Below are positions 32,448 to 42,474 of a DNA stretch of 51,241 nt, piece by piece. The notes under the pieces are model-generated. The model saw only the letters and a program-made list of their open reading frames with translations, was not told the origin of the DNA and made no database searches. Origin of the DNA: Planctomycetaceae bacterium (GTDB lineage: Bacteria; Planctomycetota; Planctomycetia; Planctomycetales; Planctomycetaceae); NCBI GenBank assembly GCA_016795145.1, contig JAEUII010000173.1:1-51241 (forward strand), given 5' to 3'. Each line of letters begins with the position of its first letter. Position 1 is the stretch's first letter. The translations under genes were made by a program, and so were the position numbers.

Positions 32448-33917
32448 TCAGATCCCTGAAGCGATCTCCGATCGAACGTGTGTCGGGAAGATCGTTCGTC
32501 CTGTTGCGCTGCCTCGAAGGATCTCCCGCTGCTGCAGAATGTCGAGTGCGGCGATGCGGTACGTTTCTGCCATCGTTGGGAAGTTGAATGTGTTGTTGAC
32601 GAACACATCAACGTTCATGTTGCCGATAATGGCCATCTGTCCGATGTGAATGAGTTCCGTCGCGCTGTCACCGGCGATCTGAACACCGAGCACTTTTTCA
32701 CCCTCGGGATCTGTGACAAGTTTCAGAACCCCGGACGTCGACGCCGTGATGTGCGCGCGGGCGACTCGATCCCATGGCACTCGTGCCACGACAGGGTTCC
32801 CGTACTTCTGAACGGCCTCACGTTCGGTGAGTCCGACGGTGGCCATTTCGGGAATCGTGTAGATGCCCGCAGGAAGCGATCCCTGTCCTTCACGAAACTT
32901 TCCTGTCAGTGCATGACACATTGACCGACGCCCCTGTTCCATCGAAGCCGAGGCGAGGGCCGGTGGTCCAATCGTATCACCGACAGCATAGATGTTCGGC
33001 ACGCTCGTCTGACAGTATTCGTTAACGTTCAGCAGACCGCGTTCGTTGACCGAGAGGCCCGCCTTGTCAATTTCCAGAGAATCCAGGTTGGCCACTCGCC
33101 CGAGCGCGACGAACGCCTTGTCGGCCTTCAGAACTTCCCCGCCAGCCAGTGTGGCCTTAACCGCACTGACACCGTCAAACTTTGCAGATTGAACGTCGCT
33201 CTTGCCTCGGAAGCATCCGCCTGTCGATTCCAGTTGCTGCACGAAGAAGCTGACGATCTCGGGATCGAGGAAGCAAAGTGGATAGTCTCCTCGGTCGATC
33301 ATCGTGACCTTAACACCGAGCGCAGCGAATGTCGCGGCATACTCACAGGCAATCACTCCCGCGCCAAAGACGAGCAGTGATTGAGGCAGGTAGGACATGG
33401 ACAGGATCGAGTCGCTGTCGAGGACGTTTTCGTGATCAACCGAAATGTTCGCAGGGTTTCGAGGCCGTGATCCGGTCGCGATCACAATCGTCTCTGCCGA
33501 CGCAATGAACTTCTCGCCCGTGATTTTCTCGATGCAGACTTCGTTGGTTGAAAGGAATCGAGCCTTTCCCCAGGTTCGGCAGATGCTCGCAAACTCCAGG
33601 CTGCGTCGAGTTGTTTCCTGATATGCGTGAACGACGTCGTTCAGTCGTTTCATCAGGCTGCAGACGCTGAGCTGCGAATCATGCGAGATTCGATACACAT
33701 CGCCGCTGCGCCGCTGGAACGTTGTCAGCGAGAGAGCCGTTTCACGGAGCGTCTTGCTGGGAATCGTTCCGTACTGCACGCAGGCCCCGCCAACAGCAGA
33801 CTCACGTTCAACAACCAGAACATGGGCGTCGCGAGATGCGGCTTCGAGTGCTGCATTCTGACCGGCAGGTCCGCTGCCAATCACAATGACGTCGTAATCG
33901 TGTCGGTTTGTAATCAT
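32448..33917 (-). CDS. sthA: Soluble pyridine nucleotide transhydrogenase (Si-specific)
   Basis: A 489-residue flavoprotein of the disulfide-reductase family that balances NADPH and NADH in the cytoplasm. The N-terminal FAD-binding Rossmann motif is VIGSGPAGQNAALEAA and the NAD(P)-binding motif FGAGVIACEYAATFAALG. The usual redox-active Cys pair is not there: the site reads GGACVQYGTIPSKTLRE, with one Cys, the state typical of SthA rather than lipoamide or glutathione reductases. The dimerisation domain is at the C-terminus (IYTIPEMATVGLTE). I set the start at ATG 33917, which overlaps the HDOD stop as ATGA; the GTG at 33935 is a weaker alternative. Translational coupling to the HDOD gene is therefore likely. 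Confidence 0.92.
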   Translation of the reverse strand: MITNRHDYDVIVIGSGPAGQNAALEAASRDAHVLVVERESAVGGACVQYGTIPSKTLRETALSLTTFQRRSGDVYRISHDSQLSVCSLMKRLNDVVHAYQETTRRSLEFASICRTWGKARFLSTNEVCIEKITGEKFIASAETIVIATGSRPRNPANISVDHENVLDSDSILSMSYLPQSLLVFGAGVIACEYAATFAALGVKVTMIDRGDYPLCFLDPEIVSFFVQQLESTGGCFRGKSDVQSAKFDGVSAVKATLAGGEVLKADKAFVALGRVANLDSLEIDKAGLSVNERGLLNVNEYCQTSVPNIYAVGDTIGPPALASASMEQGRRSMCHALTGKFREGQGSLPAGIYTIPEMATVGLTEREAVQKYGNPVVARVPWDRVARAHITASTSGVLKLVTDPEGEKVLGVQIAGDSATELIHIGQMAIIGNMNVDVFVNNTFNFPTMAETYRIAALDILQQREILRGSATGRTIFPTHVRSEIASGI

Positions 33918-34765
33918 GTTGTGCTGTTCACCCACTCCAGAATTTCATCCCTGTGTCGGGCGATCGTATTGAATTGTTCCGAATACAGGCCGAGTACAGC
34001 CAGCATCGGATGAGGGTTTTTGTCGTCAAAGGCCATCGCATTCGGATCCAGCGCGTTCATCGCCAGATCCATCGCAAGTCGTACGGCTGCCGCCTGAGGA
34101 ACGCAGTTTGGCGCCTGTTCAGGATTGAGCTGATACTGAACCGCTTCGGCTACGCGATCGGTCAGCCCCCACGCTCCAATCAGTCGCGCAGCCAGAACGA
34201 CTCGATGATCGTCGGCGGCCTGAATGATCTCTGCGTCGGTTGCCTTGAGTCCCTGCTTCCTGCGACGGTCGGCAAGAGCCTGGAACAGGATTGGTCGTCC
34301 AACGTCGTGAAGCAGCCCGCTGAGAAACGCCTCTTCAACGTTCATGCGGCGTACACGAGCAATTTCCTGACAGAACGCACCAGTGGCCAGTGAACGTCGA
34401 AACGAGATTCGGACATCCTTCTCAAAGCCCGGCACATCGAAGATACGACACTGACAGGAAATGAGCACGGTAATTTCACGAACACAAATCAAACCCAGTC
34501 GGGCAACTGCCTGCTGAATCGACGAAACAGTGACGCCTGTGTTGTAGCGAACTGAATTGGCGATACGCAGCAGATGTGTCGTGAGTGACTGGTCGCGTTT
34601 GATCAGGGCGACGATGTCAGAGGCTTCACAGTCCACATCGTTCGTCAGGCGAAGCAGCTCCGCGGCCACTTCAGGGAGCATCGGAAGTTCACAGTCATCC
34701 GACGTCGCGATTGCTCGCACTGCTTCCAGCAGTGACTCATTGGAATCTACCAGCGTGGTTGTCAT
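33914..34765 (-). CDS. HDOD domain signalling protein
   Basis: A 283-residue protein consisting of one HDOD domain (about 20-230), a non-enzymatic relative of HD phosphohydrolases used in signalling. Recognisable pieces: LPMLPEVAAELLRLTND, IKRDQSLTTHLLRIANS, SIQQAVARLGLICVREI, FLSGLLHDVGRPILF. Its C-terminal part (about 231-283) carries PHPMLAVLGLYSEQFNTIAR. The HD-type His-Asp of the LLHDVG motif is kept, but the full metal site was not checked. GGAG lies 7 nt before the ATG. It overlaps the sthA start by 4 nt, so the two are made from one transcript; why a redox-balance enzyme is coupled to an HDOD protein is not clear from the sequence. Confidence 0.88.
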   Translation of the reverse strand: MTTTLVDSNESLLEAVRAIATSDDCELPMLPEVAAELLRLTNDVDCEASDIVALIKRDQSLTTHLLRIANSVRYNTGVTVSSIQQAVARLGLICVREITVLISCQCRIFDVPGFEKDVRISFRRSLATGAFCQEIARVRRMNVEEAFLSGLLHDVGRPILFQALADRRRKQGLKATDAEIIQAADDHRVVLAARLIGAWGLTDRVAEAVQYQLNPEQAPNCVPQAAAVRLAMDLAMNALDPNAMAFDDKNPHPMLAVLGLYSEQFNTIARHRDEILEWVNSTT

Positions 34766-34790
34766 TCCGCTGCTCCAGGATCATTCATAG

Positions 34791-35006
34791 TCAGGACATG
34801 TGTTTCAATGGAAGCAGGTCGCCGAGCCCAATGCGGAACGCGTGGTCTTCAGGCAAAATGCCGGAGCCAGCCGTGGTGTCCAGCTCCTTCGGACGCATCA
34901 CGAAACTTCGCGCGGCAATCCGTGCCATCGATATCGCAGCAGTCTGCGTGGACTTGCGAACTTTCCCGGGTCGTATCGAAACTGCCTTCCGGACATTAGC
35001 ATCCAA
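34791..35006 (-). CDS. Possible small protein upstream of the HDOD gene
   Basis: A 71-codon frame that ends 25 bp before the HDOD start, with the same orientation, so it would be the first gene of the HDOD-sthA operon. The second half (FVMRPKELDTTAGSGILPED, HAFRIGLGDLLPLKHMS) uses mostly G/C in third codon positions, like real genes here; the first half is less convincing and the true start may be the ATG at codon 27 (45 residues). There is no signal peptide or recognisable domain. No ribosome-binding site was found. It may be an unannotated small gene or a chance frame. Confidence 0.4.
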   Translation of the reverse strand: MDANVRKAVSIRPGKVRKSTQTAAISMARIAARSFVMRPKELDTTAGSGILPEDHAFRIGLGDLLPLKHMS

Positions 35007-35191
35007 TGGCAGGCTGTGACGGTTAGATCGATTGCGCAGTTGGCCCAGTCGGCCCCGTCAAGCGTTTGCAATCGGTGGCATGCGCAGCACAATGTGCATT
35101 TGTTGAGAAGCAGGATCACTCGAATGACACGCTTCCTTACGTAACAGCGCAGCCCGAAAGACCGGGCCGAGAGGGCTAAAGGACAAGACGA

Positions 35192-36901
35192 ATGACCACC
35201 GCACTTCAGCCGCAGGTTGTCCTTTCAGTGCTCCTGATCGTCTGTTGGAACCGAGTTTTCGCAGCGCCGACACAATCGGAGTTGCTCGACAAGGCTGATG
35301 TTGTCATCGTCGGAGCCAGCATTCATTCGATGGACGATGGCAATTCGATCCATGAGGCCATCGCGAGTCGCGGCGAAAAGATTCTGGCCGTTGGAAGTCG
35401 TGTCGAGATTGAGCGGCTGATCGGTCCAAAGACTCGCGTTATTCAGGCCGATGGCAAAGTTGTTGTTCCAGGCTTCAACGATGCCCACGTTCATTTTCTG
35501 TCGGGCGGCTTGCAGCTGTCTTCGGTTCAGTTGCGAGATGCGAAGACGAAAGAAGAGTTCGTCTCTCGGCTTCGTGACTATGCGTCGTCGTTGCCGAAGG
35601 GGCAGTGGATCACCGGTGGTGACTGGGATCATGAAAACTGGCCGTCGGGTGAACTGCCGGATCGCGAATGGATCGATTCGGTGACTCGCGACAACCCCGT
35701 CATGATCAGCCGGCTCGATGGTCACATGGCACTGGCCAATTCACTGGCTCTGCAGCTGGGAGGAGTCACAAAGGAGACGACAGATCCGGACGGAGGCCTG
35801 ATTGTTCGTCATTCGCAGACTGGTGAACCGACCGGCATTCTGAAAGACGCGGCGATGTCTCTTGTGTCGCGTCGGATTCCTGGAATCTCATTCGAAGCAC
35901 GCCTTCGAGCCGTCAAGGCGGCGACGGATTATGCCGCATCGCTCGGCGTCACAAGCGTGCAGGATATGTCCGGAGCAAGTGATGTCAGTGTCTTCAGGGA
36001 ACTGCATCAACGAGGAGAACTCAAGACTCGAATCTATGCCTTCGCCCCACTGCCTGCGTGGAAAAAATCGGCCGATGCCGGTCTGAAAGCGGCGCAGGGA
36101 GACGACTGGATTCGAGAAGGCGGGTTAAAGGGATTTGCGGACGGAAGCCTTGGTTCGACGACTGCACTGTTCTTTGAACCGTATCTCGACAGTCCGGAAA
36201 CGTCTGGTTTGCCAGGGGATGAAATGTTCCCTGACGGCGTGATGCTGCAGCGAGTCCAGGGCGCAGACCGAGCCGGACTTCAGGTGGTTGTGCACGCCAT
36301 CGGAGACAAGGCCAACGATCAGATGCTGATAATCTTCGATCAGGTCAGTCGCATCAACGGCGCGAAGGATCGTCGGTTTCGCATTGAGCATGCTCAGCAT
36401 TTGCGGATGGAAGACATCTCGCGGTTTGCTGAGATTGGTGTGATCGCTTCCATGCAGCCAATGCACTGTGCCGACGATGGCCGCTGGGCACTGAAACGCA
36501 TCGGCCCGGAACGTGCGAAGGGGACGTATGCGTTTCGATCACTGCTGGATGCCGGAGCTGTCCTGGCATTTGGTTCCGACTGGAACGTTGCCACTCTGGA
36601 TCCCATCCAGGGCATCGCCGCCGCCGTGACTCGCCGAACACTGGATGGAAAAAACCCCGACGGTTGGGTTCCCGAGCAGAAGATCACGGTGGAAGAAGCC
36701 GTTCGAGCCTACACCGCCGGCTCGGCTCGCGCGGAGTTTGCGGAGACCTCCAAAGGATCTCTTCGCCCCGGAATGCTGGCCGACATGGTCATCCTGTCAC
36801 AGGACATTTTCAAAGGTCCGCCGGAGGAGATCACTCGTACCAGAGTCGTCACGACAATCGTCGGCGGCAAAGTGGTTTACGAAGCATCAAAGAGCCTCTG
36901 A
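35192..36901 (+). CDS. Exported amidohydrolase, YtcJ/amidohydrolase_3 type
   Basis: A 569-residue metal-dependent hydrolase of the amidohydrolase superfamily. A hydrophobic N-terminus ([20 protein letters not shown]) is a signal peptide, so it acts outside the cytoplasm. The metal-binding His-x-His is [12 protein letters not shown] (about residues 96-107); later sites include the His of [19 protein letters not shown] and the conserved Asp in FGSDWN. The C-terminal [10 protein letters not shown] and [12 protein letters not shown] form the small beta-domain. AAAGGA lies 8 nt before the start, a good ribosome-binding site. YtcJ-type enzymes hydrolyse varied amides; the substrate here is unknown. 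It is monocistronic: a strong 12-bp hairpin follows 16 bp after the stop. Confidence 0.9.
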   Translation: MTTALQPQVVLSVLLIVCWNRVFAAPTQSELLDKADVVIVGASIHSMDDGNSIHEAIASRGEKILAVGSRVEIERLIGPKTRVIQADGKVVVPGFNDAHVHFLSGGLQLSSVQLRDAKTKEEFVSRLRDYASSLPKGQWITGGDWDHENWPSGELPDREWIDSVTRDNPVMISRLDGHMALANSLALQLGGVTKETTDPDGGLIVRHSQTGEPTGILKDAAMSLVSRRIPGISFEARLRAVKAATDYAASLGVTSVQDMSGASDVSVFRELHQRGELKTRIYAFAPLPAWKKSADAGLKAAQGDDWIREGGLKGFADGSLGSTTALFFEPYLDSPETSGLPGDEMFPDGVMLQRVQGADRAGLQVVVHAIGDKANDQMLIIFDQVSRINGAKDRRFRIEHAQHLRMEDISRFAEIGVIASMQPMHCADDGRWALKRIGPERAKGTYAFRSLLDAGAVLAFGSDWNVATLDPIQGIAAAVTRRTLDGKNPDGWVPEQKITVEEAVRAYTAGSARAEFAETSKGSLRPGMLADMVILSQDIFKGPPEEITRTRVVTTIVGGKVVYEASKSL

Positions 36902-36917
36902 CGCCGCTCAACAAGTC

Positions 36918-36985
36918 CCTCCCCCAAACTCCGTTTGGGGGAGGTCGATCGAGCGTCAGCAAGATCGGGAGGGGGCCGCGACAGC
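36918..36985 (-). repeat. Diverged inverted copy of hairpin module A
   Basis: This is the module A hairpin of the composite repeat (3375, 47228) in reverse orientation and diverged. Its start is a perfect 12-bp stem with a 3-nt loop: CCTCCCCCAAAC (36918-36929) pairs with GTTTGGGGGAGG (36933-36944). It is followed by TCGATCGAGCGTCAGCAAG and ends GGGAGGGGGCC. With no T-tract it is not a classical terminator. The rest of 36902-37245 holds no gene that I can support. Confidence 0.75.
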
Positions 36986-37245
36986 TAACGGCGAAACGGC
37001 GAACATGTCGCCCTCGAACGCGAGCTGTCCCCAAAGCGAACCGCGACGGCCGCATCACCCCGAAGCACTCCGGGACAATCGCTGTGAGCGTCCCCGAGGC
37101 AAGGCCGTAGTGCAAGTTGCATGATACTGGAAGATGCTGTCTACTTACCTACTGAGGGCCTGGGAAGTTCACGACGCGATTCCATGCCTTTTGAAATACT
37201 GCTTCAACGACGCTTCCCACCAGCAACGACGAAGATCCCACCACG

Positions 37246-39456
37246 ATGCAAACGCAATGTCCGATTTGTGACGAGCTGATTCCCTGCGACAAAGATGACA
37301 TCGGCAAATCCCGACGATGCCCGGTTTGTGAGATCGATTTCGTTGCTGTCATGATTCCGACGGTAGACGACGAAAAGCAAAAGGCTGAACGAAGGTCGCT
37401 GCTGGTCAACTACATCATCCCCGTCATTTCCACAGTACTTCTGTTTGGTACGGCAGTCAGTGCTTTTTGGCTGAGCTACACCATTCGAAGAGAGGATGAG
37501 GCTCAGGCACTCAAGTCGCAGGAAGCGGAGCGAGAGAAAACCCGTATAGCGAACGAGGAGCGGGAGCGACAGTTGGCTCAGGCTGCAGAGCAACAGCGAA
37601 TTGCCAGGGAATCAGCAGCCAGGATAGCCGCCACTGTGCCCAAGGAGTCGACAAATACGCCATCGCCAGAAATCGCAGCGCCGGTCGATGCCACAGCTGC
37701 GATGGACAACGCCAAGGTCACGCCCGTTGTGCCCGATACAAAGACTCCTGGTACGGGAGATTCCGAAGACAAGGTGTTGTCTCCGGACGGGATGGTCGAC
37801 CTGCGAGAAGTTCTGGGAACGGCCGAGAGGATCGATCCGATTCTGACGTGGTCGGAACCGGCGAACGTTTTTGTGAGTCACGATGGACAGCACTCATTGG
37901 TAGTTAATGCCGAAGGCCACGTTCGATACTCACATATTTGGGAAGGGTTTCGAACGGACTTTCCGTTTCCCGACCATGCGTCCCCTGGCCAGCTGATTCC
38001 ACTCAGTCATCGACCTGTGATCTTTGCTGCTGTTGGCTCAGATGGATTGGTGAAGTTTTTGAACGAGAAGGGCATCGAACTCAACAGAACGCGTCTATCT
38101 GATTCAAGGATCGTTGACTGTACGCTCATGACGACTGGTACCCTGCTGTTCGCAACCGAAGATGGGCGCGCAGGCATCTACAATCATGCCCAACGGCGAC
38201 TTACCGAGTTCCGCTTTCCACATGCACTTCGTCGAATCTGTCTGGCGACGAATTGTCGAGGCTATCTGATGGCAGGAACAGATCGGCGCATCCACTGGTT
38301 TAACGGTACTGTTCCTCCGGAATTCAGTGTCACCGCCACAATTCCGATTGAACATTTGGCCGCCACTGAAGTGCGTCTGAATCGTCTGGTGATTGTTGTC
38401 GGAGATCAGAAACTCGAGGTGATCTCAGAAAAAACGGCAGCACCTTTGTTTCAGAGAGACCTTGCGGGATTGACCGTGACAGACATCGCCGTTTGCAAGA
38501 ACGAGTGCATGGTTGTTGCGACCAAAGAGGGCTATCTGCTGACCATCAGTCTGGTTACCGGCGAACTCGTTGATGTTTCGAAGTGCGATGGAGAGCCACT
38601 GCAGATCAGGGCGGATTACGATCTCAACGGCGTCAGAATCTGGTCGAACGCTTCAGTTGAGTCTGAGAGAATGTTCGTCAAGCAGGCAATTCGTATGGCC
38701 TCCGATCCGGAGCTAGTGGCCGCTGCGACAGATGCAGCGCGACCGTATCCAGTGTCTGGAGATCCTGAGATCCGACTTCTCGACGTTCGCGCAAGGTCAG
38801 CTCCCTTGTCAATGGAATCTGTTTCAACCGATAAAGAATCAAAGACTCTTTCAATTCGCGGAAAGGGCTTCACAGGCGTTGAAGAGATTAGTGTGCTCAG
38901 GCCCGGCGAATCGACTGTTCGACTCAAGGCTACCGTCGTTTCCGATGACGAACTGACGGTACCCTGGTCACCACGTATTACCGGCGGAATTCCCGTCATC
39001 CAGTCTGGTCAGCACCTCGCTGTGCCTGTCCCGTTGGAAATGCGACGCGTGGTGCCGCCTCCTGTCGAACAAACGACAAACGCATCGCCACAGGGCGGTG
39101 ATTCAGCGAAGAAAAGTGATGATGAAGCGGAACAGACCGCGGAAGAAGCCGTGGAGCCGGAACCCGACCTTTCAGGTTTTCGCTTCCTGCTCGCGAACCA
39201 GACGATTGCTGTTGTGCCTGATACCTGTCAATTCCTGTTTGTCACAGAAGGTGCATCAATCACTGAGGCGATTCATGGGAAGAGTGTGGTTGTGTATCAG
39301 ACGGCAGCCGAATTGCCGGAAAGCGTTTCGGATGATGCAAGGCTCATTCTGCAGTCTTCGCCTTCCAGTGAACGAAGGCCTCGGGGAAAGACAAACTCAC
39401 TTTCAGCCGAAGTGATCATCCCATGTCCGGTTCGTGATGGCATCCCAATACCCTGA
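37246..39456 (+). CDS. Membrane protein with zinc ribbon and beta-propeller-like C-terminus
   Basis: 736 residues. The N-terminus is a zinc-ribbon-like module: CPIC at residues 5-8 and CPVC at 25-28, with an extra Cys14. A membrane helix follows (about 51-78, YIIPVISTVLLFGTAVSAFW), then a charged coiled coil (about 80-125, rich in Glu/Arg/Gln), a Pro/Thr/Ala-rich spacer (about 130-175), a region of repeated beta segments (about 190-480) that reads like a beta-propeller (LLFATEDGRAGIYNH, YLMAGTDRRIHWFNG) and a later part resembling an IPT-type fold (TLSIRGKGFTGVEEISVL). The N-terminus should lie in the cytoplasm and the rest outside. I do not recognise a named family. The M48 peptidase gene starts 59 bp downstream. 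Confidence 0.72.
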   Translation: MQTQCPICDELIPCDKDDIGKSRRCPVCEIDFVAVMIPTVDDEKQKAERRSLLVNYIIPVISTVLLFGTAVSAFWLSYTIRREDEAQALKSQEAEREKTRIANEERERQLAQAAEQQRIARESAARIAATVPKESTNTPSPEIAAPVDATAAMDNAKVTPVVPDTKTPGTGDSEDKVLSPDGMVDLREVLGTAERIDPILTWSEPANVFVSHDGQHSLVVNAEGHVRYSHIWEGFRTDFPFPDHASPGQLIPLSHRPVIFAAVGSDGLVKFLNEKGIELNRTRLSDSRIVDCTLMTTGTLLFATEDGRAGIYNHAQRRLTEFRFPHALRRICLATNCRGYLMAGTDRRIHWFNGTVPPEFSVTATIPIEHLAATEVRLNRLVIVVGDQKLEVISEKTAAPLFQRDLAGLTVTDIAVCKNECMVVATKEGYLLTISLVTGELVDVSKCDGEPLQIRADYDLNGVRIWSNASVESERMFVKQAIRMASDPELVAAATDAARPYPVSGDPEIRLLDVRARSAPLSMESVSTDKESKTLSIRGKGFTGVEEISVLRPGESTVRLKATVVSDDELTVPWSPRITGGIPVIQSGQHLAVPVPLEMRRVVPPPVEQTTNASPQGGDSAKKSDDEAEQTAEEAVEPEPDLSGFRFLLANQTIAVVPDTCQFLFVTEGASITEAIHGKSVVVYQTAAELPESVSDDARLILQSSPSSERRPRGKTNSLSAEVIIPCPVRDGIPIP

Positions 39457-39515
39457 TCTGCAATCTCGTTCTGTGATCGCCCGTTCATTGCAGTTCATTC
39501 AGGAAGTGTGCAACC

Positions 39516-41822
39516 GTGTCAAAGAGTTCGTCTGCATCGCAAAGTGCGAATCAAAACTGGTTTTCGGCTCTTCAGTCCGGTCCGAAACGTCGTAACCGAA
39601 CGCGACCGGAGCCAGAGCCTGGCAAGCAGCCGGCTTGTGTTCGTCACCGGGAGGTCCTTCTGAAGTCGGTTGCCACTTCCGTTTCAGCGTCCGGCATGAC
39701 ACCGATGTATCGTCTGTCGCTGGCCCTTGTCGCAGCGATGGTTCTTCTGATCCCAGTTGGATACATCGCCACCGCCGCCCTGTCGCTGTGGTTGTACTAC
39801 AGGCATGCTGTCGGCAATTTCGTCCTTTGCAGTACCGGGTTGATTGGGTGTGTGCTGTATTTCATCCCATTGTTCTTTGGCCCGTTTGTGATCTTCTTTC
39901 TGTTTAAGCCGTTCTTCATTCGAGGCTCTGCGGACAGCAAGTTGACGGAATTGAAACGCAGCGACGAGCCCGAGCTTTATGCGTTCGTCGAACGGCTCTG
40001 TGAGAGTATTGGTGCTCCATCGCCCGAGCGAATCTGTATCAACATGCAGGCGAATGCGGCTGCGGCGTTTCTGAGTGCAAACCCTTTCTCACGACGGCTG
40101 CAGCTGGTCATAGGAATTCCACTCGCTTACCGACTGACTCTTCGGCAGTTTACCGGAGTGCTGGCCCACGAGTTCGGACATTTCTCGCAGCGGTTCGGCA
40201 TGAGGATCAGCTTTCTGATTCGTTCCATCAATTCCTGGCTGGCTCGATCACTGGTTGCGCGAGATACGACGGACGAATGGCTTGAGAATCGGCTGAGTGG
40301 CAAAGGTCCGCATCTCTGGGCGATGCGATGGATCCTGTATATCGGTGTGTCAGTAGCACGCAGCGTGATCTGGCTGTTCCTTTGCCTTACAAACGCTATC
40401 AGCTTCCTGCTGATTCGCCAGATGGAGTTCGATGCGGATCGCGTGGAGGTGGCGATCTCGGGTGACGCCGCGTTTATGACAACGCACCGTCGAATTGTGG
40501 CACTTGGCTACGCGGAGCAGCTTGCTCAGGATGACCTGACCGACTTTTACAAGGAAGGGCGACTCGTTGACGACTTCCCGCGACTGATCGCGCTGAGCCT
40601 CGACGACGTGTCGCCGAAACTTCGCAAGCTTATTGACGAACATGAGTCGAAGCAGATAACGCGCTGGTTTGATACTCATCCCAGTCAGCAGGAACGATTT
40701 GAGAACGCGAAGAAACACGCATCCCGCGGTGTCTTTCAGATCCCGGAAAGCCTGGAGAAGGCTGCGGCCTCGATGCTGTTTCGCGATATTCGAAAGCACG
40801 CGGAGCATTGCACACTCGAGTATTACAAGGCCGTGCTGGGTTCACGGTTCAACGATGGCTTGTTGTACCCGATTGAAGATCTGGTGGAGCGAAAGAAAGC
40901 GGAGATGGCAGCGGCCAGGACTCTGCATCGCTATTTTCAGGTTCACATGCCGGTCTTTTATCCGTTTCCGTTAGCTCGCGACGCTGCTGAAAGTTGTGAA
41001 CAGCCCAATGACACGCTGCAGGAACTGAAGTCATCCAGGAAGGAAATGCTGGAGTACTGTGACGGCTATCGCAAGCTGCTGGAACGACATTCGTCCGCGG
41101 AGACTTCTCAGATGGATGCGTCGTCCCTGGAAATGCTCCATCAGGCTCAGGTGCGAGTGGACATTATCAACACTGCACTGGCAAAAAAGACGACCGCCGC
41201 CCAGTACGCTCGACTGGCAGAAGCGGGACTTGGACATCTTGCTCTGTCCATGCTGGATTATGAAGCGGCCGCAGGTCAGCGGCTTTCTGCCGCATTGCGA
41301 CTGGCCACACATCCCAAAGTGATTCCAAAAGTACCGGAGGGTGAATCGGTTCGTGACGATGTCGTCAGGCTCGTCCGTCACACGCTGGAAATCACGGACA
41401 TCATGGGCGACCTGCGAGGAATTCGGCTGATGTCCAGGCGAGCTATCATCTCGCTTCACCATCTGGATGAGAACCTGCAGAACCGCAGGTTTGTTGAACT
41501 GTTTATCAATCAGCTCAACGCGCTGTACGAAATGCTGAAATCACTGCACTGGAAAATCGGTGGCATGGAATATCCGTTCGATCATGCGGAAGGAGATAAG
41601 AGCCTCGGCGAATTTGCGATGCCCGACCTGCCGGAAGAATACAACCTCGCTTCAATGTTCTATGTCTCCAACATTGCCTTCGAACGTCTCGCGACGACTC
41701 AGATGCGCCTCTTTGGGCGACTTGCAGTTCTGGCAGAGAAAGTCGAAGTCGCTCTGGGATTCTCCGCATTGCCCGAGTACGACCCGGATGCGAAGGAGAA
41801 GTCGTCCCGCCGCGATGAATGA
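39516..41822 (+). CDS. Membrane M48-family metallopeptidase
   Basis: A 768-residue zinc peptidase of the M48 (HtpX/Ste24-like) family. Catalytic zinc motif HEFGH is at residues 218-222 (VLAHEFGHFSQRFG); the third zinc ligand is the Glu in RQMEFDADRVE, about residue 305. Membrane helices precede it (about 65-90 and 105-135) and follow it (near 275-300). GTG start; the preceding segment is Arg/Pro/Gln-rich. The 400-residue C-terminal extension, mostly helical, is longer than in HtpX and may bind substrates. The active site probably faces the cytoplasm and acts on membrane proteins. It starts 59 bp after the zinc-ribbon membrane protein gene, suggesting a shared transcript, and is followed by a terminator. 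Confidence 0.88.
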   Translation: MSKSSSASQSANQNWFSALQSGPKRRNRTRPEPEPGKQPACVRHREVLLKSVATSVSASGMTPMYRLSLALVAAMVLLIPVGYIATAALSLWLYYRHAVGNFVLCSTGLIGCVLYFIPLFFGPFVIFFLFKPFFIRGSADSKLTELKRSDEPELYAFVERLCESIGAPSPERICINMQANAAAAFLSANPFSRRLQLVIGIPLAYRLTLRQFTGVLAHEFGHFSQRFGMRISFLIRSINSWLARSLVARDTTDEWLENRLSGKGPHLWAMRWILYIGVSVARSVIWLFLCLTNAISFLLIRQMEFDADRVEVAISGDAAFMTTHRRIVALGYAEQLAQDDLTDFYKEGRLVDDFPRLIALSLDDVSPKLRKLIDEHESKQITRWFDTHPSQQERFENAKKHASRGVFQIPESLEKAAASMLFRDIRKHAEHCTLEYYKAVLGSRFNDGLLYPIEDLVERKKAEMAAARTLHRYFQVHMPVFYPFPLARDAAESCEQPNDTLQELKSSRKEMLEYCDGYRKLLERHSSAETSQMDASSLEMLHQAQVRVDIINTALAKKTTAAQYARLAEAGLGHLALSMLDYEAAAGQRLSAALRLATHPKVIPKVPEGESVRDDVVRLVRHTLEITDIMGDLRGIRLMSRRAIISLHHLDENLQNRRFVELFINQLNALYEMLKSLHWKIGGMEYPFDHAEGDKSLGEFAMPDLPEEYNLASMFYVSNIAFERLATTQMRLFGRLAVLAEKVEVALGFSALPEYDPDAKEKSSRRDE

Positions 41823-41828
41823 TGGTAG

Positions 41829-41852
41829 AACGACTGTCCTCAGCCGTTTTTT
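41829..41852 (+). terminator. Terminator of the M48 peptidase gene
   Basis: AACGACTG (41829-41836) pairs with CAGCCGTT (41841-41848) around a TCCT loop with one mismatch, followed by a T-tract (41847-41852), 7 bp after the stop. Nearly the same hairpin, with fewer T residues, follows the LuxR-type gene at 25842. Confidence 0.75.
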
Positions 41853-41876
41853 CAGCTACGTCAAAAGTCCGGTCTG

Positions 41877-42186
41877 CGTCATTCCCGCGCAGGCGGGAAC
41901 CCAGCAATGCGATTTTCAACCGCAGATGAACGCGGATTAACGCAGATGAAACAGCCTCAAAGCACCGGCGAGCGGCGCGTGTCAACACGCCGGTCTGGAG
42001 TCCACATCCTGTCATTTGTCTTCCACATCGTCGCCTCACCAATGGAACGAAGGTTTGGCATCAAACACACACTGACGAAACGACAGACGGCTGGCCCCAT
42101 GCTTCCATGTGCTATCCGCGTTGATCTGCGTTCATCCGCGGTTAAGGAGTTGGCGTCCTTGGTTCCCTGCATTCGCGGGAATGGCG
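41877..42186. repeat. Composite element with two nested inverted arm pairs
   Basis: Outer arms: REP-like 41877-41904 and a degenerate opposite arm, 42161-42186 (GGTTCCCTGCATTCGCGGG). Inner arms: 41918-41949, starting AACCGCAGATGAACGCGGAT, and 42114-42143, its approximate reverse complement (ATCCGCGTTGATCTGCG through CCGCGGTT). About 165 bp lies between the inner arms, with a CGTGTCAACACG-type hairpin and no coding signal. The overall size is about 310 bp. The arrangement is like a MITE or hairpin-ended element. Confidence 0.75.
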
Positions 42187-42474
42187 GGAGCTCTGAAAGC
42201 AAGGGACAAGGATGTGTCGGCCCTCCGGGCCTTTAAGAAGCGGAGTCACGGAACCGGGGCCTGACGGCCCCGGCAGGGGTTGTGTCAGCCCGCTGGGCTT
42301 GAATCACAAACTAACGAGTGCTGCGATGGATGCTGATCGTCGGTGATGGAAGGAATGATGGCTGGCCCGTGACTCCGATATGAACCTCGAATGGACGCGA
42401 ATAGGGCAAGCAACAGGACAGCGGTGAGGAATGCGATCTGATCGGTGGATGGCACCGGCGCTTCGGCTTTTCTT

